Source: Heterohyrax brucei
Lineage: Eukaryota > Chordata > Mammalia > Hyracoidea > Procaviidae
Assembly: GCA_028571685.1 (NCBI GenBank)
Contig: CM053162.1
Location: forward strand, 49,178,351 to 49,242,350
Direction: 5' to 3'
Length of the DNA: 64,000 bases
Both the position numbers and the translations under genes were made by a program. Each line of letters begins with the position of its first letter. Within the stretch, counting starts at the first letter, position 1. Positions 1 through 10,714 of the stretch are shown here, piece after piece. The notes below the pieces were generated by a model that was not told the DNA's origin, made no database searches, and saw only the letters and a program-made list of their open reading frames with translations.

Positions 1-519
1 TGTAGAGACGGATGACAAAATCCTAAGGGTCCAGTGGCAAGACTCCAGACCTTTGAAAAGCCTCAGCTCTCAGACCAGTGGACTCCTGGTCATGTTTGTT
101 GCTCTTGGCGATGAAGCCAATCGGTCCCACACTCATATTGAGCATCTGGAGAAAGTACAATTTCCAAGAACTGTTCCCAGAGGCCGTATTTGTCTCTCTC
201 TTACTAGAATAAAGATATCCTAGTTACTCCCAAGTACCCCACTAATGAAAAGCTGTCTTATTGGGCCCAGCTGGATTATATCAGTGATCTATAGGTCAAC
301 TTGGCCTTGGCTTATAGGTCAACTTGCCCCGCCCTTCCACATCTCCCACCAAATCAAGAGCACCAAATACTTAAACATATGTCTAAAAACTTTTTTTCTC
401 ATTGTTATTCCAGAATCTATAAGTCATTTTTGCTCCTCAGAATCTGCAAGTCATTAATACATGAGACCCAGCGGAAGGTAATGCCAGTGGACAAGGGGGA
501 AAAGCTCCTTTTCTTGACT
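1..519. other. Unassigned sequence
   Basis: I recognise no repeat or exon here. Short open frames of 70 and 97 codons overlap near 245-594 but resemble no family. A short stretch near 275-325 repeats the words 'ataggtcaacttg' twice, about 20 bp apart, which looks like local slippage. Confidence 0.4.
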
Positions 520-600
520 CAGGAACATCAACTTATTAGGGCTTCAGCATTCTTATCTGTAAAACGAGGGTTTGAATTAGGTGAAAGCAAGTAGGTTCAG
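520..600 (+). repeat. Possible MIR fragment
   Basis: The phrase 'cttatctgtaaaacgagg' followed by a decayed tail resembles the middle of the ancient MIR SINE ('catctgtaaaatgggg'). It is short and could be chance. Confidence 0.35.
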
Positions 601-783
601 GCAGTGTTTTCTGCTCAAAGGCCACATGGCTACAATATTTAGCAGGAAAGTGAAAAATTACAAACTGTTATAGCTACTCTTCCAGAAAAGCAATTTTAAG
701 GCGTATGGATTTTTCCAGAAGCTGGTAATGTTAGACTTGCATTCTGTAGTGAGATACCAAATCCTTTTCCCCCTTTCTCAGTA

Positions 784-948
784 TCATGGTGGTATAGTGG
801 TTAGACACCATGGCTGCTAACCAAAAGCTGAGCAGTTCAAATCTGCGAGGTGTTCCTTGGGGGACTGCTCCTATAGGGCAGTTCTACTCTGTCTTATAGG
901 GCCACTATGAGTCAGTGTTGACTCAACAGTACTTCGTTTGATTTTGAT
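784..948 (+). repeat. AfroSINE, near full length
   Basis: tRNA-derived SINE. The head 'ggtggtatagtggttagac' carries the pol III box A region. 'gctgctaaccaaaagc' and 'gcagttcaaatctgcgagg' cover the middle and box B, 'gcagttctactctgtctta' the body, and 'gccactatgagtcagtgttg' the tail. Mutations throughout show an old, inactive copy. Confidence 0.9.
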
Positions 949-954
949 TTGGAA

Positions 955-1938
955 GCATCAACAAAAGCAGCCAAGTGACAGTAACTCCTATTAATTATAC
1001 CTGGTTTTCTGTTAAATAAATGGAATCACAGGTCTTCATGCATTACTCTTTATCTGTTATTAGCCTTTCACTCTGTGGTAAATATTGGATAATGCTCATT
1101 CAGCATCACAGAAAGTCTCCATCAGAAATGTACGCTAAGGCACTCAAACCCTAGTTGGGCTGTCTCCGAGTAAACTGCAACCTCTCCTAATGAAAGATTT
1201 AGTTAATCAGTTTAGAATCACTGTGGAATTCTTGTCTGCTAATATGGCCCCAGCTCTCACCTGCTCTATCAGCACCCCATATGTTAATTCTTCATCACAT
1301 AGATGCAGGCAAGGTGCCAACATTCTGGTTACACTTTCTATCCAGGGCAACTTACTCTGCAAATGTGTGTTTAGACTCTATTACAAGCTCATGTTTCTGT
1401 TGTATGGCCTAAGAAATCAACTCCAAAAGGAAGTTGTTTTCCCCTGGTTATTGCTCAGCTAGTTCTTTGGTATGACCCTGCAATGCAATGAGAAATGTTT
1501 CTTTTTAAATTAATGGTTTATTTTTGGTCAAAAGATATGCAATGAAAACCATTTCCATCTCAATTTCTTGATATCAGTGACATTGGTTGCCTTCTCCACA
1601 AGGCATCAATACTCTATTTCTGTTCTAGTTGCTTTACTCTCAGTAATTTAAACTTCTTGCCCCCCATCCCCAGCCTTCTCATCCATGCTTCAAAATAACT
1701 GTTGACCATTAGGTTTTACGTAGATAATTTTTCAAAAGAAGGAAAATGTTTCCTAAAATCCAAACCTCCCAGGAGAGTGGGTTCTTGAGTGGAAGACTCT
1801 TGTGCCTCACTGGGAACCTCAAAGAGTCTATCTCAGAGACTTGGGAAGTGGGTACTGCAAGAGAAATTAGAAGTGTGTGGTGTTTCGGGGCAATTACAGT
1901 CAAAGAAGAGAGATAGGAGAAGACAGTCAACTGGGTTG
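955..1938. other. Unassigned sequence
   Basis: AT-rich sequence with no repeat I can name with confidence. Around 1010-1075 ('ttaaataaatggaatcaca...') there is a faint likeness to an old LINE-1 3' region. No exon signature is seen. Open frames of 90 and 73 codons are unsupported. Confidence 0.35.
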
Positions 1939-2354
1939 TGTTATGGATTGACTGTGTTCCCCCAAAATATGTATGGAAGTCCTGACTACTTGTACTTGTG
2001 GTGATCCAGGTGGAAATAGGGTTTTTCTTTTGTTATATTAATGATTTCATACCCAAGTAAGGTGGATACTAAACCTAATCACTTCTGGGTTATAAAAACA
2101 GCAGAATAGACAGAGACTCACACAGGCAGAAGGTTCCATTTGAGGACAGACACACATAGCAGGTACATCAACAAACCCAAGAACTCTAAGGATTGCTGGC
2201 TACTGGAAGTTGAAATAGGCAAACAAGGACCCCTGCTTAGTGCCACACTCTGAATTTGGGTGGACTTCTAACCTCCTGAATTGTAAGAAAATAAATTTCT
2301 TTCCCTTAAAGACACCCATATTTTTTAATATGGCAGGATGATATAACTAAGGCA
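1939..2354 (+). repeat. Solo LTR-like element (MaLR/ERVL style)
   Basis: The element begins TGTTATGGATTGACTG and ends GATATAACTAAGGCA, so it has the TG...CA ends of an LTR. The order matches mammalian MaLR LTRs: a 'gtgttcccccaaaatatg' start, 'gggttataaaaacagcag' as a possible TATA region, 'cctcctgaattgtaagaaaataaa' with a polyadenylation-type AATAAA, then the end. About 416 bp. No coding part adjoins it, so it is probably a solo LTR. Exact family not determined. Confidence 0.65.
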
Positions 2355-2377
2355 AATAGCAACAGGTTGGTGAGGTG

Positions 2378-2413
2378 AAAGGTGCCAAAGGTGTCAAAGG
2401 TGCCAAAGGTGCC
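2378..2413 (+). repeat. Four-unit 9-bp tandem repeat
   Basis: The unit aaaggtgcc occurs four times in a row, with one c-to-t change in the second unit. It begins 24 bp after the end of the preceding LTR. Confidence 0.9.
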
Positions 2414-2773
2414 AGTGAAATGGCCTTGGTAATGGGTGTTATGAGAACTTGTAAGGACTGGGACTGCTACCACTGGTGTTCTGTGTTGCTATGACCAAAC
2501 ATCCTTTCACTTCTGTACTCTGCCTCCCGTTTTGAATGAAGTCTCTGCATGCACAAATATCTTGGAAAAATACAATGATTAAGGTGAGGAGGCACTGTGA
2601 GTCTTCTCAAGCGGGTTCCTCCTGAATATACAAAGTCCAGAGAATGAAATAATACGTAAACTAAACTCATGTGAGAAAAGGAGCAATTTGTATCTAGAGA
2701 TAACCATGAGAACACAACTTATTACCATTTTCAGAAATCTTCTAGGTTTCTTTAGACTCCTGCAAGCTGTTTA

Positions 2774-2940
2774 ACGTAACCATTGACTCTGAGTTGATTC
2801 TGACTCATAGCAACCCTATAGGACAGAGTAGAACTGTCTCGGTTTCCAAGGAGAACCGAGGTTAGAACTGATAGGTTAGAACTGCCAACCGTTCAGTTAG
2901 CAGCCCTAGCTCTTAACCACCATACCACTAGGGTTTCCAT
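2774..2940 (-). repeat. AfroSINE, minus strand
   Basis: Read from the plus strand: the tail 'gagttgattctgactcata', the body 'ataggacagagtagaactg', then 'gttagcagccctagctctta' and 'accactagggtttcca' at the head. The middle holds a short duplication: 'aggttagaactg' occurs twice near 2859-2885. Confidence 0.9.
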
Positions 2941-2944
2941 TTAT

Positions 2945-4315
2945 TGTAAAGTTAGAGGTACCGTATCTCAGTCTTGAAGGGCAGGGAGACCCCAGCTTAC
3001 ATGTATGCTTCATTATAGAGGAAGATTTCTGTTACACCGGCACCACAAATTAAACTAATCTCATTATATCAGACTTTATCTATTTTTCATGATATTTCAT
3101 GAAACAAGATAAGCTCTAGGACATATTCAAACCCAGGTGATAGTGAAGAATTTTATAACTAGGTGTCGCTCAACTTGTGCTGACCTCCAAGTTTTGACTT
3201 CTAGTACAAATCTCTGCTGTCCTTTGCCACCCCCTCCTCCCAGTACACATGGAGCAAACCCTCATCACTGCTTTGACTCCATTCCAACTGTAAATACAGG
3301 TAGAACTGTTAATTCACTCAGCTGTGAGTCTAAAATGTGATTTCCTTTCTCTCTACTCCAATTACCCTGCAGCGGGGTTTGGATTGCATTGTCTGCCTTA
3401 GCCTCACGCCAGCCTCTCATCTCTAAAGAGCGGACTCTGCTTTGTCTTACATCTTCTGAAAACCCCAGTGACCTTCTAGCCTGACGCAGATGCTCTGGGA
3501 GACCAGTTTATCAAGTGCTGCAGACAGCAAGGGCTGGGGTGAGCCATCAGCCCCTCAAAACTATGGTTTAGAACTGCCCTGGACCAGATTAGTAATGGTG
3601 ACCCAGAGGTGAAAGGCTCTGTATTCCATTACCAGTCTCCTGAGTAATCTACCTAATTCAGTATCCTTTCATTTAATTGAAACATTATTTTCTCTCTGTT
3701 AGCCAGGGTGTTCAAGCTGGTGAAGCAGTGTTAATCTTTCAGCTGATTTCCATCTTTGCAGAATTACCTTTCTAGCAATTAGACTCACTGGTGTAAATTT
3801 GCCTTGCTTCTTCCTGGGGCTCAACGTTAAAATGGAAAACTCCAAGCTCAATGAGTTTTCCTCCAGGCTGACCCAGGGCAGGTATTAATTAACTGGGGTC
3901 TAGTGAAAAGGTTGAGCTCGAAAAGCCAAGCAGGAGAATACTTCTCTTGGGATGTGTTTGCAGCAAGCAGACAGAACAAGAGGGTAAGCCCTGGATGGAG
4001 GAGAACGCACATTTGAAAGTCAAGTGGAATGACTGCACTGTTAGTGACCTGTGAGTCAGACAACGGTTATTCTGGAAGAATGTTGGAACATTTAGGTACC
4101 CAAATCTTCTGCACCGTCTGCTGAAGTCTGAATATAGCCCATTTGTAGACATTCTTCATGATATTAGAGGTCAGCATAATCAACAAGGATGGCTTTTATT
4201 GGAACCGAGGGGAAGTCTTGGGACAACTGGGATGAGTTTGTCACCCCATTAAGGTTCAAATCTGAGAAATGCACATGTTGTTCTTGTTATCCGTCTGGGA
4301 GCAGATTCCAATTTA
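2945..4315. other. Unassigned sequence
   Basis: No repeat or gene is recognised. It includes a C-rich tract near 3224-3242. Reverse-strand frames of 71 and 87 codons near 3848-4152 overlap each other and lack any family likeness. Confidence 0.35.
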
Positions 4316-4317
4316 CG

Positions 4318-4525
4318 ACAATCTTACATATAACAGAACAAAACATTACTTGGTCTTACACTATTGCCGTTATGTTTAGTATGTTTGAACTCATTGTTGT
4401 AGGTGTTGTGTCAATCCATCCCATTATGAATTTTCCTCATTTTCCCTGTCCCTCTACTTTATCAAATATGACGTCCTCTTCTAGCAATATGTCCATCCTG
4501 ATCACATGCCCAAAGTGAGCAAGAA
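4318..4525 (-). mobile_element. RTE LINE fragment, 3' end, minus strand
   Basis: From the plus strand it reads through the reverse complement of the RTE 3' untranslated end: 'tataacagaacaaaacatta', 'gaactcattgttgtagg', 'gtcaatccatccc', then 'ctactttatcaaatatgacg'. The same block recurs at 9290-9480 and 10440-10690. This piece is 5'-truncated and non-coding. Confidence 0.75.
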
Positions 4526-4729
4526 ATGTGTTCATTAGCCGGTTTATTTCTCATGTTTCCTGCCAAACCTCAAGAATGAGGGCTTTATGCCTCCCACATT
4601 CCTTTTGGCCATTTAACGTCTTCCTCTGAAGTCTTGCCGTTGGCTCCTGCGATACTTGAAAAACTACAAACACATTTTCAAGGTCATCAGGAGCACTGAT
4701 GGGCAAACGCAGCGGCCTTCTCTTAGACC

Positions 4730-4918
4730 AGAGGAGCTCTGGTGTTGCAGCAGGGAAGTGCTGGGCTGCTAATCGAAAGTTGCTCAGTGGGACAGCAATA
4801 TAGCAGTCTGCTTCCAAAAAGATTTACAACCGTGAAAACCCCATCTGACAGTTCTACTCTGTCCTACAGGATTGCTATGAGTTGGAATTGACATGATAGC
4901 AATGGATTTGGGGTTTCT
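4730..4918 (+). repeat. AfroSINE, long subtype with extra central block
   Basis: The head is decayed ('gagctctggtgttgcag', 'ggctgctaatcgaaag'). It is followed by the extra block 'agcagtctgcttccaaaaag' and 'atttacaaccgtgaaaacc' that marks the longer subtype, then 'cagttctactctgtcctac' and 'gctatgagttggaattgac'. Confidence 0.85.
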
Positions 4919-4924
4919 GTTACT

Positions 4925-6050
4925 TTGCCCTCTGTTTTTTTTGTCCTGGACATGATTCACTGTCTGACTTTTGTGAACTGCCTTTCATTTGGCTTCTGGA
5001 AAATGCATTTTTCTCTTTCTCCTTATTCTTTTCTAACCACTTTCCTGTCTCTTTCACTGCTTTGATTTCCATCTTCACTTCTGCTCTCTCTCTGCAGTCA
5101 CTCCTCTTGTGCTGGTTACTCACCTATTCTCTTTCAGGCTTGCCCCAGAGCTTTTATACTCCGTTCTGTATCATCAGAGCTGGCAGCTGGCATGTTTCTT
5201 TCTCCCTGGACTCCCATGCCAGCTGGTTTGTGGTTAGTAGAGGCACGGTGGGGGACAAGAAAGCTGCAGAAAGACAGCAGCCTCCTCCTCCTGGCTCCAA
5301 CAGCAGCGCAGTCATTCATGTTTGCCGTGTTTGCTGGAGCAGCAGCAGCAGCAAGACGCAGATGATACCAGTCTCCAGCATCTCCCAGGAAGATGCAGTC
5401 CCTTCCCAGGGGTGCATCCTGGCCAGTGGTGTCCCTGGAACTGACTCTTGGTCGCCTCCCAACAACACAGAAGCAGGTGTTGGCCGAGAGGTGATGTCAG
5501 CTTCCAGTCTCTGGCTACCAGCCACCCACTCACCGCCACCTTTTGTTCTTCTGATCTTTTCATCATCGTTGTAGCTAATTTCTTGTATTTAAGTTCTGTT
5601 GTTTGAAACACCTGGAGGGGCTTGTTGTTTCCTGACTGGCCCTTGACTGACATGGGCAATGACCCAGACTCAGACCCGCATCAAGACCACTTTCAGGACC
5701 CCTCTAAGCAGACATATGCTAGTCTACACTGTACTAACCACCTTCGTGCAGACCTTATTAGAAAAGCTTCCAATAATAGAGCTATTATTTTCTAGTTGTT
5801 ATTGACATTGGCCTTTTCCTTGCCTCCACAACCGAATTAGTTGCCAAATCTTGTCTCTCCTTTTGCTAAAAAACAACAACAACCAAAATCAAAAATCAAA
5901 CAAAACAGCACAAACAAGGGATTTCACATCTGCCACTTTGTGTCCTTACCATAATTTTGGCCTGTGTAACTTCATGATTGAACACATAATAACAAAATCT
6001 TTCCTTTTTTTATCATGTTAATGCATGCTGTCATCTAAGGAGTGTATATT
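4925..6050. other. Unassigned; GC-richer block at about 5150-5560
   Basis: No named repeat. The part from about 5150 to 5560 is richer in G and C, has a short CAG run at 5337-5350, and is open for 170 codons on the plus strand (5062-5574) and 115 on the minus. I recognise neither translation, and the overlapping open frames are what GC-rich DNA gives by chance. The stretch near 5570-5650 ('taatttcttgtatttaag', 'cctgactggcccttgactg') resembles the 3' end of some old mammalian interspersed repeats, so the block may be a decayed transposon. An A/C-rich simple tract lies at 5870-5912. Confidence 0.4.
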
Positions 6051-6074
6051 TTGTGCAAAATACTTAGTGTGCAT

Positions 6075-6218
6075 TGGGAGGATGAGACATGTATGGAGCA
6101 GAGAGGAATAGTGTGCAGTCACCGGGCAGGGAGAGCAGTGGAAGCTGCATATAGGGGGGCATGTAAATTTATACGTGAATGTACATTTTCACTCAGTTAT
6201 GTTAAATAAAAATTAAAA
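6075..6218 (+). mobile_element. Small retroposed element with poly(A) tail, copy 1
   Basis: About 140 bp starting 'tgggaggatgagacatgtat' and ending in AATAAA-like and A-rich sequence. It is flanked by a direct repeat: 'aatacttagtgtgcat' ends at 6074 and recurs ending at 6236. A target-site duplication plus an A-rich tail is the mark of LINE-1-type retroposition. A second copy lies at 62122-62276. I do not recognise the source. It could be a small processed RNA, an undescribed short SINE, or the extreme 3' end of a LINE truncated near the same point both times. Confidence 0.75.
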
Positions 6219-6239
6219 AAAATACTTAGTGTGCATGAT

Positions 6240-6565
6240 TTGTGAAGACTGTGGTGCTTGAACAACTGGTGGTGTCTCCTTCAGCAGGTCAAGTGAATGA
6301 GGCTCAGGGAGTATTGTTAGGTTTCTAGACACCACACAGGTGTGAAGAGGAAGAGCCTGGGTCAAAGCCTACCCTCCAACTCTAGAGCGTATGTCTTTTC
6401 CTGCAGTGACTCCCTTTCTAGTCTTTTCAGCTTCAAATTCATCTGGTGCATCACCATCCTGGATAATATTTCTAAATTTTACTTTTAAATAACCTGACCC
6501 TTAGTTAGCATTTATTCACCGCATGCCAAATGAGTGGATATGTTGCACACGATTCCTCTAATTAA
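6240..6565. other. Unassigned sequence
   Basis: Ordinary AT-rich sequence between the small retroposed element and the LINE-1. Nothing recognised. Confidence 0.35.
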
Positions 6566-6868
6566 GCACTGTTTTAACAGCTTTACTGAGGTATAAATGA
6601 CATACAATAAGCTGCACATCACATTTAAAGTGTATAATATAATAAGTTTTGACATACGTACACTCATGAAATTATTACCATAATCAAGATAATGAACATC
6701 TCTACTGCCTCCAAAGTTTCCTGGTGCCCATTGGTAATCTCTCCCTCCCAAACTTCTCCATCCCACATTCCTTCTTGTCCACCACGATTCCCAAGAAAGC
6801 ACTGATATGCTTTCTGTCGCTATAGATTAATTTACATTTTCTAGAATTTTATATAAATGACATCCTAC

Positions 6869-6906
6869 TGTGTGTGTGCATGTGTGTGTGTGCATGTGTG
6901 TGTGTT
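6869..6906. repeat. (TG)n microsatellite
   Basis: Alternating TG interrupted by 'ca' at regular points, about 38 bp, lying inside the LINE-1 just before the SINE at 6918. Confidence 0.9.
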
Positions 6907-6917
6907 TCCGAATTTCA

Positions 6918-7085
6918 CCAGTCCCTGGTGGCATAGTGGTTAAGAGTTGCAGCTGCTAACAAACAGGTCACCAGTTTGAATCCACCAGGTGCTCCTTGGA
7001 AACCCTATGGGGCAGTTCTGCTTTGTTCTATAAGGTCACTGTGAGTTGAAATCAACTAAACAGCAATGGGTTTGGTTTTATTTTT
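6918..7085 (+). repeat. AfroSINE in LINE-1
   Basis: One of the better preserved copies: 'tccctggtggcatagtggtt', 'ctgctaacaaacagg', 'gaatccaccaggtgctcctt', 'ctatggggcagttctgcttt', 'gcaatgggtttggttttatt'. It interrupts the minus-strand LINE-1. Confidence 0.95.
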
Positions 7086-7167
7086 TATCAGGCAGTATAG
7101 TAATTTTGAGGTGCATCTATGTTGTTTCATGTATTAATAGTTCATTGCTTTTTACTGTTGAAAAGTA

Positions 7168-7375
7168 TTCCATTGGATCCCAGTGTGATCCAAATGGTTT
7201 GCACTGAACTCCTAAGCTAAAAGTTGACAGTTCAAACTCACCCAGCTGTGCCATGGAAGAAAGACCTGGCAATCTGCTCCCATAAAGATTACAGTCCAGA
7301 AAATCTAACAGAACAGTTTTATTCTGTAAAACACAGGTGGCCATGAAAAGAAATCAGGATGACAGTAGCAGGGTT
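7168..7375 (+). repeat. AfroSINE, long subtype, diverged
   Basis: Decayed head, then 'gctaaaagttgacagttcaa', 'ggcaatctgctcccataaag', 'attacagtccagaaaatc' and 'gaacagttttattctgta'. The central block identifies the longer subtype. Inserted in the LINE-1 after 'aagtattccattg'. Confidence 0.75.
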
Positions 7376-7389
7376 TTTATTGTGACATT

Positions 7390-7585
7390 CCTTGGAAAAT
7401 CCCTGAGAAGTGACCAGGATTAATGTGCTCAGATTAGCTGAAAGTTTGGCTGCTCACGTTCAGCCAAATGTCCCTTTGAAAAAAAGCCTGATGATCCAAT
7501 TTATAAATATCGGCAACTGAAAATTCTATGGAACACAATTCTACTATAACTCACATGGGTTTGGGTACGAGGCATAATGGACTTG
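7390..7585 (+). repeat. AfroSINE, heavily decayed
   Basis: Weak but ordered matches: 'tccctgagaagtg', 'ctgaaagtttggctgctca', 'aactgaaaattctatgg', 'acacaattctactataact', 'cacatgggtttggg'. Directly after it the LINE-1 resumes with a second 'tagtattccattgtatgaat'. The 'agtattccattg' words on both sides may be a target duplication around the SINE pair. Confidence 0.55.
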
Positions 7586-7989
7586 ATGAGTAGTATTCCA
7601 TTGTATGAATATACCAAATTCGTTGACTCATTCACCTGGTAATAGACATGTCAGTTGTTTCCAGGTCTAGCTACTGCAAACAAGGTGCTATGTACAAATA
7701 TACGTCTAGATGTATGCCTTTGTTTCCTTTGGATACACATCTAGGAGTAAAGTGACTAATTCATGTGGTAGGTATATGTTTAACTTTTCATGAAATCAGA
7801 AAACTGCTCTCCAAAGTCGTGTTATCATTTTATACCCTCACTGGTAGTGTGTGAGAGTTCCAGTTGCTCTGCATCCTTGTCTACGTTTACTATGATCTGT
7901 TATTTCTTTTTTTAAAAAAAATTAGGTATTCTAAAAGATGTGGTAACATCTCACTGAGGTTTGAATTTGCATTTCCCTTATGACTAATG

Positions 7990-8307
7990 GTGAAGAAACA
8001 AATTTGTCTTGGAAGACATACAATCAGAAGACTTCTTAGAACCTAGGATGGCTGGAATTCATCTCACATACTTTAGACATGTCATCAGAAAGGTTCAAGT
8101 CCTGGAGAAGGACATCATGCTTGGCAAGGCAGATGGTCAGCAACAAAGAGGAAGATGCTCAAAGAGACAGACTGGTACCATGTCTGCAACAATGATCTTA
8201 AGCATAAAAATTATTATGAAGATGGAACTGGACCGGGCAGTGTTTCCTTGCACATAGGGTAACTGTGAGGTGGATTTGACTCAACAGCACCTAACAACAA
8301 CAACAAA
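7990..8307 (+). mobile_element. RTE LINE 3' end in LINE-1
   Basis: Begins in the end of the RTE reading frame ('aacaaatttgtcttggaaga', 'gaacctaggatggctgg', 'ggcaaggcagatggtcagc') and finishes with the tail 'ggaccgggcagtgtttcctt' and 'cacctaacaacaacaaca'. The LINE-1 breaks at 'gactaatgg' just before it and resumes at 'gactaataa' just after, so a short target duplication is likely. Confidence 0.85.
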
Positions 8308-9171
8308 GACTAATAATGTTGAACATAGTTTCATGCCTTCTGTATGTCATTTATGGCAAAGTGTTGAAAACTTCTGCCCATTTTTTTCTACTGAGTGATT
8401 GATTTTTTTATTATAAAGCTTGAGAGTTCTTTGTATTGTGGATACTAGTTCTTAGTCAGACATATGATTTGCAGATACAGTCTCCTACTCTGTGTCTTGC
8501 CTTTCCTTTACAGCATCATCAAAACAACACAGTTTCTTAATTTTAATGAATTTAAATTTATAAATTTTTGGTTTATTCTTGTTTATTCTTGTATCTACTG
8601 AATCTTGGCATTGCACAAGTTCACAAAGGTATTCTTCTATTCCTTCTCTAGATATTTTATGTATTTACTTATGTTTTCGTAAATGAACATCTAATCATTC
8701 CAACACAATTGGTTGGAAAGATTATCCTTTCTGCATTGAACTGCCTTTGCACCTTTGTGGAAAATCGATTGACTATATGTGGATGGATTTATTTCTGTTC
8801 TTTCCATTCAGTTCCAATGATTTGTTTGTCTATTTTGATGTCAGTGCCACACTTATAGCTTTTTAATAGATCTTAAAGATAAGTTTTCTAAATTCTCCAA
8901 CTTTGTTGATGTTTTTCAAAGTTGTTTTGGTCCTTTGTATTGCTCCATGGGTTTTAGAATCAGCTTGTCAACTTCTTCAAAACTCTTCTGGGGTTTTGAC
9001 TTGGATTGTGCTGAATTTATAGATTCATTAGGGGATACTTCATACCTTAATTATACTGAGTTTTCCAATCTATGAATATAGTATATCTCCTCATTTACTT
9101 AGGTCTTCTTTAATTTCTGTTAACAATATTTCATAATTTTAGTGTAAGTGTTTCATATTTTGTTAATAATG

Positions 9172-9994
9172 TACCCCTGGGTCACAATGATTAAGTGCTT
9201 AGCTATTAACTGGGAAGTCGGTGGTTCAAACCCACGAGGTGCTGAAGGAGAAAGATACGGTGTTCTACTTCTATAAAGATTCGTGGTGGTTGTTGTTATT
9301 CATCATCAAGTTGGTTCTAGCTCATAGCGAAAGTATTAACAACAGAATAAACTGCCTGGTCCTGCAGTGTTCTCACATTTTTTGCTATGTTTAAGTCTGC
9401 TGTTGCAGTCAATTGTAGTCACGGTATCAGTACATCTTGTTAATGGTCTTTATCTTTTCCCCTGGCCTCTGCTTTACTAAATGTAATGTCCTTCTCTACG
9501 GACTGATCCCTCCTGATAAGATGTCCAAAGTACATGAGATGAATTCTCGCCATCCTTACTTCTAAGGAGCACTCCAGCTGTATCTCTTCCAAGACAGACT
9601 TGTTTATTCTTCTGGCAATCCATAGCATATTCAATATTCTTCTCTAATATCATAATTCAGAAGATTCAATTCTTCTTTGGTCTTCCTGATTCATTGCCCA
9701 GCTGTTGTATGCATATGAAGCAATTGAAAATATCATAGCTTGGGTCAGGCACACCTTAGTTCTCAAAGTGGCATTTTTGCTTTTAATACTTTAGTGAGAT
9801 CTTTTGCAGCAGATTTGCCCAATTCCATATGTTGTTTGATTTCTTCACTGCTGCTTCTATGGGTGTTTAACTGTGGATCCAAGTAAAATGTGAAAATTTA
9901 CAGCCTTGGAAACTCTATGGGATACTTCTACCTTGTCCTATAGGGTTACTGTGAATCCAAATCAACTTGATGGCAATGAGTTTGTTTTTTTGGT
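9172..9994 (+). repeat. AfroSINE split by an RTE fragment
   Basis: The first part (9172-9287) has 'tgattaagtgcttagctatt', 'cggtggttcaaacccacg' and 'ctataaagatt'. The second part (9889-9994) continues with 'tttacagccttggaaactct', 'cttgtcctatagggttac' and 'gatggcaatgagtttg'. Joined, they form one long-subtype SINE. The intervening 600 bp is RTE sequence on the opposite strand. The SINE itself sits in the LINE-1. Confidence 0.9.
9288..9888 (-). mobile_element. RTE LINE 3' fragment nested in a SINE
   Basis: Reverse complement of the RTE 3' part: 'ctgcctggtcctgcagtgtt', 'gtaatgtccttctctacgga', 'aagatgtccaaagtacatga', 'gtcttcctgattcattgcc', 'cttgggtcaggcacacctta', ending at 'ggatccaagtaaaatg'. The flanking words 'aaagatt' and 'aaaattt' may be a decayed target duplication. 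It is 5'-truncated and decayed. Confidence 0.88.
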
Positions 9995-10449
9995 TTAGTA
10001 GACAGTATTGATTCTTTAAACTCATTTTCTGGTTATTCATGATTAGTACACAGAATTACAATTGATCTTTGTTTTGCAATCTACAGCCTAATTAAACACA
10101 CTGATTTTGGTAGTGGATTTTTAAGCATTATTGTAGGATTTTCTATACTAACAATTATACCATTTGTTAGTTAAGAGAGTTTTGTTTCTTCCTTTCAAAT
10201 CTGGATGTCTTTTTTTCTTTCTTGCTTATTCACTAGTTAGTCCCTCCACTAAGCTGTTAAGTGCAAGCGATGAGAGTAGACTGTCTTGTCTTCTTTTGTA
10301 ATTTTATAGGAAAATTTTGCAGTGTTTCAAAATTAAATGTGTTGTTTGCTATTGAGCTCTGTTTGCTTTTCTTTGGGTAAATTTATTGTATCATATTGAG
10401 GAAGCTCTCTTCTATTTCTACTGTAATGAAAAGCTTGTCATGTATGCAC

Positions 10450-10695
10450 GTGTTTTTGTTGCTAGGTGCCACCCAGTTGATCCCAACTCATAAAGATCCT
10501 ATGCACAACAGAACAAAACCGTCTGGGTTCCTCCACATGCTCACAATCACTGTTACACTTGAGGTCATTGTTGCAGCCACTGTGCCAATCCATCTCCTGA
10601 AGGGTCTTCCTCTTTTTCATTTACCCTCTATTTTACCAAGTGTGATTTCTTTTTGCAAGGCCTGATTCCTCAGTACTGTTGCCTATTCTAGGTAC
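10450..10695 (-). mobile_element. RTE LINE 3' end, minus strand
   Basis: Starts at the 3' terminus in reverse ('ttgttgctaggtgccacc', 'ccaactcataaagatcctat', 'gcacaacagaacaaaacc') and continues through 'tcattgttgcagccactgtg' and 'ctattttaccaagtgtgatt'. It lies at the junction between the two LINE-1 copies. Confidence 0.85.
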
Positions 10696-10714
10696 TTTAC
10701 ATTAGTGGAAAAAA

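Larger units (their letters stand above)
6568..10440 (-). mobile_element. Old LINE-1 3' half, minus strand, broken by insertions
   Basis: Pieces at about 6568-6868, 7086-7167, 7586-7988, 8308-9170 and 9996-10440 run in order through the reverse complement of a LINE-1 3' part. Landmarks are 'tttactgaggtataaatgac', 'tattccattgtatgaatata', 'tttgaatttgcatttccctt', 'tatcctttctgcattgaact' and 'tttagaatcagcttgtcaac'. These belong to the 3' end and ORF2 of an ancient mammalian L1. Stops and gaps are frequent, so it is inactive. Three SINEs (6918, 7168, 7390), an RTE 3' end (7990) and a nested SINE/RTE pair (9172) split it. Confidence 0.85.

Noticed and set aside
2378-2413. Start of a CRISPR-like or collagen-like repeat
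   Set aside because: Four 9-bp units without spacers and no reading frame of note; a simple tandem repeat.
5062-5574. Longest open frame, 170 codons, as a gene
   Set aside because: No domain is seen, a 115-codon frame runs on the opposite strand, and there is no promoter or splice support. GC-rich composition explains the openness.
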